From: Thermotoga sp. Mc24
GTDB lineage: Bacteria > Thermotogota > Thermotogae > Thermotogales > Thermotogaceae
Direction: 5' to 3'
Assembly (NCBI RefSeq): GCF_000784835.1
Contig: NZ_JSFH01000009.1
Span: 124,001-188,000, forward strand
Length of the DNA stretch: 64,000 nucleotides
Shown: one piece after another, positions 19,032 through 29,054 of the stretch
How the letters are laid out: the number at the start of each line of letters is the position of its first letter
Position numbering within the stretch: position 1 is the stretch's first letter
Notes under the pieces: model-generated
Databases searched by the model: none
Seen by the model: only the letters and a program-made list of their open reading frames with translations
What the model was told of the DNA's origin: nothing
Position numbers and translations under genes: made by a program

Positions 19032-21794
19032 TCACTTCCTCTCTCCTTTCAAAACTGTCAGACACCTTGGACAAACCCCCGGAAAATCTTCAGAAGCAGA
19101 GATCTCCGTTGTGTATTTCCAGCACCTCTGACATTTTTCACCCTCTGCGTGTTTGACGGTCACCTCTACCAGTTCTCCTTTCAATTCTCCCGAAGCGTCC
19201 GAAAGGGATACCTTCGATACTATGAAGAGTTCTTCGAGTATGTCTCTGTATTTTTCCAGAAGCGCTTTGATGGTGTCATTTTTGGGTACAAGTACGACCT
19301 CAGCGTCGAGAGAGTGACCGATCACATCTTGCTGTCTCTTCTCCTCGAGGGCCTTCAACACGTCTTCTCTTATGGAGAGGAGTTTTTCGAAATCTTCCAT
19401 GAGCTCTCTATCGATGAACTCTTCTTTGTACTCTGGCCAGTATTCCGCCTGAACCGTCTTGTATTTTCTGTCCTTTTCATGAAGGTGGGAGTAAACCTCT
19501 TCCATCGTGAAAGTCATGATGGGTGCAAGGATCTTCATCAGGGCAATGAGAATTTCGTGCATCACCGTCTGCGCCGATCTTCTGTATATTGAATCCTTCG
19601 CTTCCACGTAGAGTCTGTCCTTTACGACGTCCAGGTAGAGGGAGCTGAGTTCTGTTGTGCAGTACTTCACCACGAGATTGTAAACCTTCGAGAATTCGTA
19701 GCTGTCGTAATATTCGGTGGCGCGTTTTATGATCTCCTGCAGTCGTCCAAGGGCCCATCTGTCGATCGTCAAGAGTTTTTCATAAGGAACTCTGTCGAGT
19801 TCAGGATCAAAGCCCTCTAGATTTCCAAGGAGGAATCGGAACGTGTTTCTTATCTTCCTGTAAACTTCCGTTTGTTGTTCGACGATCCTCATGGATATCT
19901 TTATGTCGTTGAAGTAGTCGCTGCTCGCAAGCCACAGTCTCAGAATCTCGGCACCGTATTTTTCCACCACTTCCATGGGATCCACTACGTTTCCGAGGGA
20001 CTTGCTCATCTTTCTTCCCTGTTCGTCCTTTATGAATCCGTGTGTTAGCACTTCTTTGTAAGGTGCGGACCCCCTCTTTGCGACGGCAAGGAAGATGGAA
20101 GAATGGAACCATCCCCTGTGCTGATCGCTACCTTCAAGGTACATGTCGAGGGGGAACGGGTGATCTTCTCTCTTCGTGGTTATGTATTCGAAGGAGGCAC
20201 CAGAATCTATCCATACGTCGAGTGTATCCAGCATTTTTTCGAAAGATCGCTTGCCGCATTTTGGACACACGAAATCTTCGGGGATGAGTTCTTCCACCTC
20301 TTTTTCAAACCAGGCGTTTGTACCTTCTTTTTCAACGATTTTCATGAAGTGTTCTATTACCTTCGGATCGAGTACCACTTCTCCGCATTCTTTACATTTC
20401 ACCGCTGGTATGGGAGTTCCCCAGACACGCTGTCTTGAGATACACCAGTCGGGCCTTTCCTCCACCATGGATCTGATTCTGTTCCGGCCCCATTCCGGTA
20501 TCCACTTCACCTTGTCTATTTCTTCCAGCACTTTCTGCCTGAGGTTGTTGTGATCCACAGAAATGAACCACTGCTCAGTTGCTCTGAAGATCACAGGCCC
20601 CTTACAGCGCCAGCAGTGTGGGTAGGAGTGTGTTATGGTGGATGCGTGAACGAGTATGCCTTTTTCTTTCAGGTCCTCTATGATCACCCTGTTGGCATCC
20701 TCTATGAACATTCCCCTGTACTTTCCTGCTTCATCGGTGAATCGTCCTTCCTCGTCAACCGGAGAGACGATGGGAAGACCGTATTTCACATGACCGTAAA
20801 CGTAGTCTTCTTCACCGTGCCCCGGAGCGATGTGGACACAACCCGTTCCCGTTTCCAGAGAAACGTAATCTGCCAGTATCACGCGAGAGGTCTTATCTTC
20901 AAAAATAGGGTGCTGGAACTCCTTCCCTTCCAGATCTTTACCCCTTATCTTTTCCACCACTTCGGAGCAGTCAACGCCCGTTTCTCTGGAAAAAGTCTCA
21001 AGAAGATCTGTGGCGATCACCCATCTTTCATCTCCAACCTTCACGACAGAATACTCGAAATCGGGATGAAGTGCTATACCAACGTTTGCAGGAAGGGTCC
21101 ACGGGGTAGTGGTCCATATCACGATGTAGAGGTTTGGATCATCCTTCGATCTGAACTTCACGTATATGGAAGGAGATCTGTGATCGTGGTACTCGATTTC
21201 CGCTTCTGCAAGAGCGGTTCTACATCTTGGACACCAGTAGATGGGTTTCAAAGATCTGTAAACGTTTCCCTGTTCGACGAGTGTTTTGAATACATCGAGG
21301 ATCTTCACCTCGTAGTCCGGTTTGAGAGTGATGTAAGGATTGTTCCAGTCTCCACGCACACCCAGCCTTTTGAACTCTTCCTTCTGTATTTCAACGAATT
21401 TCAAGGCAAACTCTTCACACTTCTTTCTTATCTCAGCAGGTGACATCTCTTTTATCCTGTCACCGAGTTCCTGAGACACCCTGTGTTCTATGGGAAGACC
21501 ATGAGTATCCCAGCCGGGAACGTACGGTGCCCTGTATCCTCTCATCGTTTTGTATTTGACAACGATGTCCTTTAGGATCTTGTTCAGAGCTGTCCCGATG
21601 TGGATGTGGCCGTTTGCGTAAGGAGGTCCATCGTGCAGAACAAAAAGAGGTTTTCCTTTCCTCTGCTCGAGTACGTAGTTGTAAAGATCCATCTTTTCCC
21701 ATTCTTCAAGAAAAACTTTTTCTTTGCTCACCAAGTTTGCCTTCATTGGAAATGAAGTTTTCGGTAAGTTCAGCGTGTTTTTGTAGTCCATCAA
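19032..21794 (-). CDS. ileS: Isoleucine--tRNA ligase
   Basis: Class Ia synthetase of 920 residues. The HIGH-type motif [13 protein letters not shown] is at residues 55-67 and [10 protein letters not shown] is in the second half. The editing (CP1) domain shows [13 protein letters not shown]. The C-terminal zinc finger [10 protein letters not shown] ... CPRCL is the bacterial type. ATG 21794 follows AGGAGGTG. No T-box leader fits in the 18 bp between it and the response-regulator gene, so control must act upstream or at translation. Confidence 0.97.
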   Translation of the reverse strand: MMDYKNTLNLPKTSFPMKANLVSKEKVFLEEWEKMDLYNYVLEQRKGKPLFVLHDGPPYANGHIHIGTALNKILKDIVVKYKTMRGYRAPYVPGWDTHGLPIEHRVSQELGDRIKEMSPAEIRKKCEEFALKFVEIQKEEFKRLGVRGDWNNPYITLKPDYEVKILDVFKTLVEQGNVYRSLKPIYWCPRCRTALAEAEIEYHDHRSPSIYVKFRSKDDPNLYIVIWTTTPWTLPANVGIALHPDFEYSVVKVGDERWVIATDLLETFSRETGVDCSEVVEKIRGKDLEGKEFQHPIFEDKTSRVILADYVSLETGTGCVHIAPGHGEEDYVYGHVKYGLPIVSPVDEEGRFTDEAGKYRGMFIEDANRVIIEDLKEKGILVHASTITHSYPHCWRCKGPVIFRATEQWFISVDHNNLRQKVLEEIDKVKWIPEWGRNRIRSMVEERPDWCISRQRVWGTPIPAVKCKECGEVVLDPKVIEHFMKIVEKEGTNAWFEKEVEELIPEDFVCPKCGKRSFEKMLDTLDVWIDSGASFEYITTKREDHPFPLDMYLEGSDQHRGWFHSSIFLAVAKRGSAPYKEVLTHGFIKDEQGRKMSKSLGNVVDPMEVVEKYGAEILRLWLASSDYFNDIKISMRIVEQQTEVYRKIRNTFRFLLGNLEGFDPELDRVPYEKLLTIDRWALGRLQEIIKRATEYYDSYEFSKVYNLVVKYCTTELSSLYLDVVKDRLYVEAKDSIYRRSAQTVMHEILIALMKILAPIMTFTMEEVYSHLHEKDRKYKTVQAEYWPEYKEEFIDRELMEDFEKLLSIREDVLKALEEKRQQDVIGHSLDAEVVLVPKNDTIKALLEKYRDILEELFIVSKVSLSDASGELKGELVEVTVKHAEGEKCQRCWKYTTEISASEDFPGVCPRCLTVLKGERK

Positions 21795-21812
21795 CTCTTT
21801 ACACCTCCTGTG

Positions 21813-22163
21813 TCACGAAAGTAACTTCTTCACTTTCTCTTTCAGTTCATCGAAATTGAACGACTTCACAACGTATTCATCCGCTGCCCACGAAGAAAGA
21901 TCGGCTCTATAATGAGAATAGGCCGTGAGCAGAATGATCTTTGCGTCTTTCTTTTTCTTTCTGATCTCACCGGCTACCTCCAGTCCACTGATACCGGGCA
22001 TCTCTATGTCGAGAACCACCAGGTCGTAATTTCCGGAGAAGAATTTTTTCAAGGCTTCCTGCCCGTTTTCTGCCGTGTCAATTTCGTAACCTTCTTCCTG
22101 AAGTTCCTCCTTTAGAAGTTCCCTTATGTTCGGCTCATCGTCGACAACCAGTATCCTTTTCAT
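21813..22163 (-). CDS. Single-domain response regulator (CheY-like)
   Basis: A 116-residue receiver domain with no output domain. The acidic pair D8-D9 is in LVVDDEPN, the phosphoacceptor D52 is in VVLDIEMPG, and K100 is in EYVVKSF. The frame is open to 22256, but GAGGTGAGAG just before ATG 22163 and the family N terminus MKRILVVDDE set the start. It follows the histidine kinase gene by 4 bp, so the two are very likely partners. The output must be through protein contacts. Confidence 0.92.
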   Translation of the reverse strand: MKRILVVDDEPNIRELLKEELQEEGYEIDTAENGQEALKKFFSGNYDLVVLDIEMPGISGLEVAGEIRKKKKDAKIILLTAYSHYRADLSSWAADEYVVKSFNFDELKEKVKKLLS

Positions 22164-22167
22164 TCTC

Positions 22168-24435
22168 TCACCTCTTTTCTGGTGTCTTTGGAATTTCGAA
22201 GATAAAAACAACCCCGTTTTCTCTGTTTTCTGTCCATATTTTTCCCCCGTGTTCATCCTCTATGATCTTTCTGCAGATTGAAAGTCCTAAACCTGTTCCC
22301 TGAGTCTTTGTGGTGAAGAACGGTGAGAATATCTTTTCTTTCAGCTCCTCCGGTATGGGAGGACCCGAATTCCAGACACTCACTCTCACTCTGGTGTACA
22401 TATCTTCCGACGTTATCTTTATCTTACCATTTTCCTCTGTCGCTTCTATTGCATTTTGAACAAGGTTTATCAGTACCTGTTTTATCCTCGTTCTATCGGC
22501 TTCAATCCTGAGGTCTTCGTTGTCCGTTTCAAAGCAAAAGTCTATGTTCATCTTTCTGATCTTTTCCTCGAATAGAACGTAAACCTCTCTTATGAGTTCG
22601 TTCAAATTGAACTCGGTGAATTCAAGCACCTGCCGTTCTTTGCTGTATTCTAAGATTTCCTTGACGATCGTTTCAAGCCTGGATAGTTCGTTCGTTATTA
22701 TGTTGATGTATTTTTTCAGTGTCTCTGGATCGTCAAGATGTTTTTTCATGCGCATTATGAAGCCACCTATTATCGTTATTGGGTTCCTTATTTCGTGAGC
22801 GACTCTCGCGGTCATTTCTCCCAGTATGGAAAGTCTTTCTCTTCTTTTTCTTTCCTCTTCGTATTTGTACAGTTCTGTAACATCGTCGATCGTGATGATG
22901 GCTCCCTCAAGCAACTGTGTTTTGGCGTTTCTGAAAGGGGAGAATCTTATGTTGAAATAATTTTCTCCGAATTTGTAGAAGTTGAGAAACACGGGTTCTT
23001 TGTTTTCAAAAACGCTTTCTGCGACTGATCCGATCTCTTCAAAGTCGGGGAGATCTTTGAGCCTTCTTCCGAGTACGTTTTCTTTCTTCAGACCAAACAG
23101 TTGTTCGGCCTTTTTGTTCCATTCGGTTACACGTCCTTCTTTGCTCAGCGTTATGATGGCTGTTTCTAAGCTCTCCAGAATGCTTTCACTGAAGTTCCTG
23201 AGGTGTTCCACAAGTTCGTTTTGACGTTGAAGATCCAGTGTTTTCTCTCTCAAACTTTCATAATTGTACGCGTTCTCCAGAGCAAGACCTGCACTTTCAG
23301 AGAAAAGTTTGAGCACGTCCAGATCCAGATCGGTGACTTCCTTTTTGCTGAATTTGTTGTCCACCACCACAACACCGAGAGTGTCCCATCGCCCAACAAG
23401 TGGAAAGACTATGAACTCATCGTTTTCAAGGATACTTATAACATCTTCTATTTCGTACCTGATTTTTTCGAGAGTTTCTCTCGAAGTCCTCACTATACTC
23501 TTTCTCAAAACCACCCTTTCGAATATCGGATGTTCTCTGTAGTAAAATCTCTTTCCCCTTATTTTTTCATTGAACTTCGTTTCAAACGAGAATGTGAGCG
23601 CCTCCTCCCTTAAAAACTGTACCAGATCTGTGTATCTCAAGGTTCTTTTTCTGAGGTATCTCTTGAGTTCTTCGTGTTCCTGAAGTGTATCGCCACCCAC
23701 CGCGGAAACGACCATCAGAGAGCCTGTACCTTCATCTTTTTTGAGAAGAACAGCACGGTCGAAATTGAATCCTCTCTCTGAAACAAGGCTGAGCAAAATC
23801 ACACGGTAAAGGTTGTTCGGATCATAAACAGATCTCATGGCCTGGCTGACGTAATAAATTATTCTCATTTTCTTTATGTGTTCTTTCTGTATCTCTGAAA
23901 CTTTCAGCTGTTCTTCGTACGACTTTTTCAATTTCTGGACTTCTTCTTTAAGCCTCCAGAGTTTTTCTGATACGTTTCCGATGAATTCTAAAAGTTTCGT
24001 ACAGAGTACCTCTTCTTCTTCATCGAATGCGCCTTCGCGAACCACAACAAGATGCAGTTTGTTCCTCCACTCTCTCACACTCGCCCCTGGATGTTTCTTT
24101 TTTATCTCATCGATGGAGAGTTTCTCTCCCTTCGAAGAATAAGAAGCATCGCCCTCTATCAGATAGACTTCTTCCGCATCCAGAAATTCTCTGACTTTTT
24201 TGAGGGAAAACCTGAGAGCTTCCTCTTTCGGGTGAACACATATTGAATCCACAAGAGAGAGCAACAGCTCATAAACGGTGAGCCTTTTGTAGAGTCTGAC
24301 GATTTCGAAAGACTCTTCATCATTTGCCACAACTGTATGCTTTCCAAATCTGCAGGTGAAACCTTCCTGAGGGATTTCATCCTCGCTTTCCAGAATCCTT
24401 ATTCCCTTTATCTGTTTCAGTCTCTCCGGAACCAT
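22168..24435 (-). CDS. Soluble sensor histidine kinase with GAF-like and PAS domains
   Basis: A 755-residue kinase without signal peptide or membrane helices. The first ~130 residues are unassigned. A coiled coil near 150-190 is followed by a GAF-like region (about 200-400, with FIVFPLVGRWDTLGVVVVDN) and a PAS region (about 405-520, with ETAIITLSKEGRVTEWNKKA). The phosphoacceptor H547 is in RVAHEIRNPI, the N box N661 is in LVQNAIEA, and the G2 box GTGLGLS is at 713-719. The G1 box is altered to WNSGPPIP. It lies upstream of its probable partner receiver. The first 59 bp overlap the end of the preceding gene, and ATG 24435 has only a weak ribosome site. Confidence 0.9.
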   Translation of the reverse strand: MVPERLKQIKGIRILESEDEIPQEGFTCRFGKHTVVANDEESFEIVRLYKRLTVYELLLSLVDSICVHPKEEALRFSLKKVREFLDAEEVYLIEGDASYSSKGEKLSIDEIKKKHPGASVREWRNKLHLVVVREGAFDEEEEVLCTKLLEFIGNVSEKLWRLKEEVQKLKKSYEEQLKVSEIQKEHIKKMRIIYYVSQAMRSVYDPNNLYRVILLSLVSERGFNFDRAVLLKKDEGTGSLMVVSAVGGDTLQEHEELKRYLRKRTLRYTDLVQFLREEALTFSFETKFNEKIRGKRFYYREHPIFERVVLRKSIVRTSRETLEKIRYEIEDVISILENDEFIVFPLVGRWDTLGVVVVDNKFSKKEVTDLDLDVLKLFSESAGLALENAYNYESLREKTLDLQRQNELVEHLRNFSESILESLETAIITLSKEGRVTEWNKKAEQLFGLKKENVLGRRLKDLPDFEEIGSVAESVFENKEPVFLNFYKFGENYFNIRFSPFRNAKTQLLEGAIITIDDVTELYKYEEERKRRERLSILGEMTARVAHEIRNPITIIGGFIMRMKKHLDDPETLKKYINIITNELSRLETIVKEILEYSKERQVLEFTEFNLNELIREVYVLFEEKIRKMNIDFCFETDNEDLRIEADRTRIKQVLINLVQNAIEATEENGKIKITSEDMYTRVRVSVWNSGPPIPEELKEKIFSPFFTTKTQGTGLGLSICRKIIEDEHGGKIWTENRENGVVFIFEIPKTPEKR

Positions 24436-24871
24436 CTGGTATCACTTCCTTCACCCAGTCTAAATGAGATCCTCTCCAAAAGATTCTTCCGCAGCTGGGA
24501 CATCTGGAGAATTTCTCTGCGTTCAGAAAAACGTACAGAGGCACCTTTTCAATCACTTCCTCACGTGGAGTCGGCAAGAGTTCTCTGTTACAGTACGGGC
24601 ACCTTGCACGTTCTGGTTTCAGTTTAAAATGTTCTATCACCCTTTTCAAATCTTTTTCATCTTTGATATAGAAGACTTTCTGCCCATATTTTTCGAAAAA
24701 TTTTATAAGAGAACATTTCTTTGTGAGAAGAATTCTACCCTCTTTCCTGCATATCAGAAGGACTTTCCCGGGTTCTTCAGAGTAGCAAACCTTCACATCC
24801 ACCCCGAGGATTCTCAACTTTTTTGCAAGCGGTACCAGCGAGGCATCGACAGCGAATCGAACCTCACTCAT
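24377..24871 (-). CDS. Mut7-C RNase-domain protein with zinc ribbon
   Basis: A 164-residue protein of the Mut7-C family (PF01927), a PIN-like putative RNase domain followed by a zinc ribbon. The N-terminal RFAVDASLVPLAKKLRILG matches the family start with its conserved Asp. The ribbon is formed by CPYC near residue 95 and CPSC near 127. The tail is charged and disordered. Activity is inferred from the family only. The ATG follows GGAGGATAGATT. It is divergent from rtcB with 50 bp between them and overlaps the histidine kinase gene by 59 bp. Confidence 0.82.
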   Translation of the reverse strand: MSEVRFAVDASLVPLAKKLRILGVDVKVCYSEEPGKVLLICRKEGRILLTKKCSLIKFFEKYGQKVFYIKDEKDLKRVIEHFKLKPERARCPYCNRELLPTPREEVIEKVPLYVFLNAEKFSRCPSCGRIFWRGSHLDWVKEVIPDGSGETETDKGNKDSGKRG

Positions 24872-24921
24872 AATCTATCCTCCACTATTTAATGATAAAC
24901 TAAAAGTGGGAGGGATAAATT

Positions 24922-26346
24922 ATGAAGATAGAAAGACTCGATAAATACATCTGGAAAATTCCAAAAGAGGGAGATATGAAGGTTGACGCGATCATATTCA
25001 CGGACGCCGAGAGTGTGAACGATCCTCAGTTCAGAGAAGCGATGAAACAGCTCATGAACGTGGCCACGCTTCCCGGCATTGTGAAATACGCCCTCGCCAT
25101 GCCGGACATACACTGGGGTTACGGCTTTCCAATAGGAGGAGTCGCCGCTTTCGATGTGAAAGAAGGAATCATTTCGCCGGGTGGTGTGGGTTTCGATATA
25201 AACTGTGGAGTACGCCTGATGAAGACAGATCTCACCTACGAAGATGTGAAAGATAGAATGAGGTCTCTTGTCGAAGCTATATACGAATTCGTTCCCGCGG
25301 GTGTTGGTTCAACGGGAGACATCGTTCTCGGCAAGAAGGGGCTCAGGAAAGTTCTCGTTGAAGGTGCGGAGTGGGCTGTCAAGTCAGGGTACGGTCTTGA
25401 GGAAGATCTGGAAAGAATCGAAGACGGTGGAAAGATACATCCAGCGGATCCCTCGTACGTATCGGAGGAAGCGTTCGAGAGAGGAAGTGACGAGCTCGGA
25501 ACTCTCGGTGCGGGAAACCACTTCGTGGAGGTTCAAATGGTTCAGGAAATATACGACGAAGAACTCGCTGAATTTTTCGGTCTGGAGATCGGTACCATCA
25601 CGGTGATGATTCACTCCGGAAGCAGAGGATTCGGACATCAGGTTGCGACCGACTACATAAGGCTCATGAGGGATAATCTGAAGGAACACAACAAAAATCT
25701 ACCCGACAAACAGCTTATAAACGCTCCGTTCGAACATCCACTTGGACAGGCCTATTATTCTGCCATGAATTGTGCAGCGAACTACGCGTTCGCGAACAGG
25801 GAGATCCTCGGGCATCTCGTTAGAAAAGCTTTCTGGAAAGTGTTCGGGAGAGACACACGTGTTGATCTCATCTACGACGTTGCTCACAACATCGCAAAAG
25901 TGGAAGAGTACGAAGTTGACGGAAAAAGAAGAAAACTGGTCGTCCACAGAAAGGGTGCCACACGTTCTCTTGGTCCCGGAAGCGAAAAGGTTCCTTCGAT
26001 CTACAGAGAAGTGGGACAGCCCGTCATCATACCGGGTGACATGGGGACTGCTTCCTATCTTCTGGTAGGAACAAAGAAAGCCGAAGAAAAGACCTTCGGT
26101 TCCACCGCACACGGAGCGGGGAGAGTCCTTGGAAGGTCCGCTGCCCTGAAGAAGCTGGATTACAGGGAAGTTCTCGATGAACTGGCAGAAAAAAATATTG
26201 TCGTCATGAGCAAGAGTAAAAAGACTCTGGTTGAAGAAGCTCCTGAAGTTTACAAAGACGTGGACAGAGTGGTGCAGATCGTTCATGAGATAGGTATTTC
26301 GAGAAAAGTAGCCAGGATGATTCCTCTTGGTGTTGTGAAGGGGTGA
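24922..26346 (+). CDS. rtcB: RNA-splicing ligase RtcB
   Basis: GTP- and Mn-dependent ligase joining 2',3'-cyclic phosphate or 3'-phosphate RNA ends to 5'-OH ends. It is 474 residues. Metal and GTP motifs are visible: GVGFDINCGVRLM (metal Cys), LGAGNHFVEVQ, MIHSGSRGFGHQ, IPGDMGTASYL and the guanylylated His in AHGAGRVLGR. The ATG follows GGGAGGG. The opposite-strand neighbour is a putative RNase-domain gene, which may hint at a shared RNA-repair or processing theme. It starts a long plus-strand run. Confidence 0.95.
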   Translation: MKIERLDKYIWKIPKEGDMKVDAIIFTDAESVNDPQFREAMKQLMNVATLPGIVKYALAMPDIHWGYGFPIGGVAAFDVKEGIISPGGVGFDINCGVRLMKTDLTYEDVKDRMRSLVEAIYEFVPAGVGSTGDIVLGKKGLRKVLVEGAEWAVKSGYGLEEDLERIEDGGKIHPADPSYVSEEAFERGSDELGTLGAGNHFVEVQMVQEIYDEELAEFFGLEIGTITVMIHSGSRGFGHQVATDYIRLMRDNLKEHNKNLPDKQLINAPFEHPLGQAYYSAMNCAANYAFANREILGHLVRKAFWKVFGRDTRVDLIYDVAHNIAKVEEYEVDGKRRKLVVHRKGATRSLGPGSEKVPSIYREVGQPVIIPGDMGTASYLLVGTKKAEEKTFGSTAHGAGRVLGRSAALKKLDYREVLDELAEKNIVVMSKSKKTLVEEAPEVYKDVDRVVQIVHEIGISRKVARMIPLGVVKG

Positions 26347-26362
26347 TACCATCGTAGAAAAA

Positions 26363-26743
26363 ATGTATGTTCGAGAAGTGAAAGACGGGAAAGTGGTGGT
26401 GACAAAAGCTAGAACGAGCGCTTGTGGGAGTTGCCCGGCAAAGAACATCTGTCTTTCCGACAACGAGATAAAACTCGAGATAGACTGGAACGGAGAAGAT
26501 TTGAAGCCCGGTGATGAGGTTATGGTAGACATACCCGAGTACGATCCTTTGAAGGTATCAACACTCGTTTATTTTCTTCCGCTTGTGATATTCGCGGTGA
26601 CTGTGATAACTGGATACCTTTTTAGGCTGAAAGATTGGGTAACCTTCGTACTTGCGCTGGGAAGCGTTTTCGCCTATTATTCTCTGTTTCGTTTCAGAAG
26701 AAAAGACAGAAAACCTCCTAGAATTCTCAGGAAGGTCTCTTAG
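26363..26743 (+). CDS. RseC/MucC-like membrane protein
   Basis: A 126-residue protein of the SoxR-reducing RseC family. A cytoplasmic cysteine motif SACGSCPAKNIC (CxxC-x5-C) lies at about residues 20-31. Two adjacent membrane helices follow (LVYFLPLVIFAVTVITGYLF and VTFVLALGSVFAYYSLF) with a basic tail. In other bacteria RseC-like proteins sit with Rnf electron-transfer genes or sigma-E regulators; neither is here. The first ATG (26363) has no ribosome site. GGGGTGAT overlapping the rtcB stop is better spaced for the in-frame ATC at 26351, so the true start is unsettled. Confidence 0.8.
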   Translation: MYVREVKDGKVVVTKARTSACGSCPAKNICLSDNEIKLEIDWNGEDLKPGDEVMVDIPEYDPLKVSTLVYFLPLVIFAVTVITGYLFRLKDWVTFVLALGSVFAYYSLFRFRRKDRKPPRILRKVS

Positions 26744-26754
26744 GAGGTGTTTGC

Positions 26755-27105
26755 GTGACAATAGAAGAGATCGCCAGAATCGTAGAAGGAGAGATCCTTT
26801 GTGGAAACAAAGATCTGAACATAGAAAGAGCCGTTGCCACAGATCTCATGAGTGATGTTCTCGCGTTTGCTGAGCCGAACGTTCTTCTGATCACAGGACT
26901 TCACTCTCCACAGGCCGTGCGAACCGCCATGGTGGTGGGGATACCCGCTGTTCTCTTCGTCAGAAAAAGAGATATTCCTGAGACTATAGTCAATTTTGCG
27001 AAAGAATGCAACATCACCGTTCTTGCAACGAATCTTTCCATGTTCGAAACTTGTGGCAGACTTTACATGAACGGTTTGAAGCCCGTCAGGAGAGCGATAG
27101 AATGA
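26755..27105 (+). CDS. DRTGG-domain protein 1
   Basis: A 116-residue single-domain protein of the DRTGG type (named after a short motif and often found beside CBS domains), inferred from overall pattern. It opens TIEEIARIVEGEILCGN. It continues with ATDLMSDVLAF and LLITGLHSPQAVRTAMVVGI, a Rossmann-like alpha/beta pattern. Function is unknown. The start is GTG 26755 behind GGAGGTG. It overlaps the next gene by four bases (ATGA). A shorter relative lies two genes on. Confidence 0.78.
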   Translation: MTIEEIARIVEGEILCGNKDLNIERAVATDLMSDVLAFAEPNVLLITGLHSPQAVRTAMVVGIPAVLFVRKRDIPETIVNFAKECNITVLATNLSMFETCGRLYMNGLKPVRRAIE

Positions 27106-28067
27106 GCGTTTCCATCATAGACAGATTGCAAGCCATCTTCCAGGATGTCAGAGTTTCCGAGTTCATGAATCCGGATGTGATATATGTAACGCCGGACAAG
27201 ACACTTCTTCACGTGAAAGAGATTATGAGGATAAAGAGGATCTCAGGTGTGCCCGTAGTGGATGACAAAAAACGGGTGGTGGGAATCGTCAGTCTGGAAG
27301 ACATCATAAAGGCCCTCGAGGGAAGTTACATAAAAGACAGTGTTGAAAAGCGCATGACGAAGAACGTGGTATGTCTGAAAGAAACAGACACCCTTCAGGA
27401 CGCCGTCAAGATCTTTGAAAAATACGGTTACGGGAGATTTCCCGTTGTCGACGATGAGGAAAAACTTGTGGGGATCGTGACAAAGCATGACATCATCTAT
27501 TTTCTTCTGGCAAAACTCGGCATCATGTATCTGCACGACAAAAGGATGGAAGAAGTCCTGGAAAAAGGAACCTCACTGATCACGGGAGAGGTCCTGGAAA
27601 AAGGAAAAGCGGATTTTGTTTTCCACATAGATTACTTCGATGTGAACATGATCGGGATAGGGGCTTCCAAATTGAAGAGGTTTCTCTTAGAGCGAGGGGT
27701 GGATGAAGAACTGGCAAGAAGAATAGCAATAGCTACTTACGAAGCGGAAGCAAACGTTGTCATCCACAGCGAATCCGATGGATACATATACTGCTTTATC
27801 GACGGTGAGAAAATCACGGTGAGGGTAGAAGACAGGGGAAAAGGGATAGAAAATCTGGAACTCGCGATGAGAGAAGGTTATTCAACGGCTCCAGACCACA
27901 TAAGGGAACTCGGCTTTGGTGCAGGGATGGGGCTTCCAAACATGAAAAGGTACTCCGATAAGATGGTCATCATTTCAGAGGTGGGAAAGGGTGTAATCGT
28001 TGAGATGGTGTTCTTCAGGAGGGATAGAGGTGAGGATAGGGGAGATAGTGGAAAAACTGGGGCTTGA
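27102..28067 (+). CDS. CBS-domain pair fused to an anti-sigma-type HATPase domain
   Basis: A 321-residue protein. Two CBS domains fill about residues 15-145 (VSEFMNPDVIYVTPDKTLLH and later FPVVDDEEKLVGIVTKHDI). They normally bind adenosyl nucleotides. From about 165 a SpoIIAB/RsbW-like ATPase domain follows: IATYEAEANVVIHSE (N box), VRVEDRGKGIENLE (DxGxG) and GFGAGMGLPNMKRYS (G2). I infer a regulator that reads energy status and binds or phosphorylates a partner. The upstream frame is open, but ATG 27102 overlapping the previous TGA is the natural start. The 3' end overlaps the next gene by 38 bp. Confidence 0.85.
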   Translation: MSVSIIDRLQAIFQDVRVSEFMNPDVIYVTPDKTLLHVKEIMRIKRISGVPVVDDKKRVVGIVSLEDIIKALEGSYIKDSVEKRMTKNVVCLKETDTLQDAVKIFEKYGYGRFPVVDDEEKLVGIVTKHDIIYFLLAKLGIMYLHDKRMEEVLEKGTSLITGEVLEKGKADFVFHIDYFDVNMIGIGASKLKRFLLERGVDEELARRIAIATYEAEANVVIHSESDGYIYCFIDGEKITVRVEDRGKGIENLELAMREGYSTAPDHIRELGFGAGMGLPNMKRYSDKMVIISEVGKGVIVEMVFFRRDRGEDRGDSGKTGA

Positions 28068-28359
28068 ACATGTGTGCGGTGATCTGAACACGGAAGTGGA
28101 ACACGGTTTCACCTGTGACCTTTTGAGTGAAGTGTTGGGGAAAGCCCAGCCTTCAACGCTTTGGATCACAGTTCAGTCTCACGTCAACATAATAGCGGTT
28201 GCCACGGTTGTCGGAATAAAGGGGATCGTTCTCTGTGACGGTCACGAATACGAAAAGGACACTGTGAAGAAGGCAGAGGAGAACGGAGTGGTGCTCCTCA
28301 AATCCCAGGAGAACTCCTTCATAGTTTCTGGGAAGGTGTACGAGCTGGGGTTGAGATGA
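28030..28359 (+). CDS. DRTGG-domain protein 2
   Basis: A 109-residue relative of the DRTGG protein two genes upstream. Shared features are GEIVEKLGLEHVCGDLNTEV at the N terminus, CDLLSEVLGKAQPSTLWIT and VNIIAVATVVGIKGIVL. Function is unknown. AGGAGGG with six bases of spacing sets GTG 28030; the longer frame to 28000 lies inside the upstream gene. It overlaps the PHP gene by four bases. Confidence 0.75.
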   Translation: MRIGEIVEKLGLEHVCGDLNTEVEHGFTCDLLSEVLGKAQPSTLWITVQSHVNIIAVATVVGIKGIVLCDGHEYEKDTVKKAEENGVVLLKSQENSFIVSGKVYELGLR

Positions 28360-29054
28360 AGGCGGATTTACATGTGCACACGTGTTTGTCACCGTGCGCA
28401 GATCTGCTCATGATACCGCCCGTTGTGGAGAGGGCATCGGGAGATGTACAGATTCTCGGCATAGTTGATCACAACAGCGCAAAAAACGTTCCTGCTTTTC
28501 TGAAAATGAAGAAACTCGTTGTCCCTGGAATAGAGATACAGACAGTGGAAGATGTTCATGTGCTCGGCTTTTTTTCCGATATCGAAAGCGCATTGAAAGT
28601 CACGAAGATCGTTTATGAACATCTTCCATCGGTGAAACACGATCATGAGAAAATGGGCTATCAGCTCTTTGTAGACGGAAAGGGGAATTACACGGGCTAT
28701 GAAGACGTTCCGCTCGGTTTTCCTTCAGATCTCACACTGTCTCAGGCTGTAGAGCTGATTCGATCATTTGGAGGGATACCGGTTTACGCGCATGTTGAGA
28801 AGAGATTCGGTGTTCTCTACCAGCTCGGTTTCTTTCCAGATCTCGAGGTTCCTGTTGCTGAAGTGGTGAGTAAAGAAGGAGAAGAAAATGCCCAGAAAAA
28901 GAATCTCAGGGTGATAGTGACATCGGACGCCCATTTTCCCTCTGATATAGGAAGAAGGTACATCGACATATCTGGAGTGCCACATTCACCCGAGGAAGTA
29001 CTGAAGAAGATCCTTAACAGCGAATACACACTGGGAGGTGTTCCGAATTGGTAA
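28356..29054 (+). CDS. PHP-domain metal-dependent phosphoesterase
   Basis: A 232-residue PHP-family protein. The metal ligands are visible as [14 protein letters not shown] (residues 4-17), [37 protein letters not shown] and [14 protein letters not shown] proteins hydrolyse phosphoesters with a di- or trinuclear metal site; the substrate is unknown. ATG 28356 overlaps the previous stop. The end overlaps gltX by seven bases. Confidence 0.87.
   Translation: MKADLHVHTCLSPCADLLMIPPVVERASGDVQILGIVDHNSAKNVPAFLKMKKLVVPGIEIQTVEDVHVLGFFSDIESALKVTKIVYEHLPSVKHDHEKMGYQLFVDGKGNYTGYEDVPLGFPSDLTLSQAVELIRSFGGIPVYAHVEKRFGVLYQLGFFPDLEVPVAEVVSKEGEENAQKKNLRVIVTSDAHFPSDIGRRYIDISGVPHSPEEVLKKILNSEYTLGGVPNW

Noticed and set aside
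20550-21443. 297-codon plus-strand frame opposite ileS
   Set aside because: Shadow of ileS; no support of its own.
19032-21830. T-box leader before ileS
   Set aside because: Only 18 bp separate ileS from the upstream gene.
25699-26532. 277-codon minus-strand frame opposite rtcB
   Set aside because: Shadow of rtcB with low-complexity Ser/Phe content.
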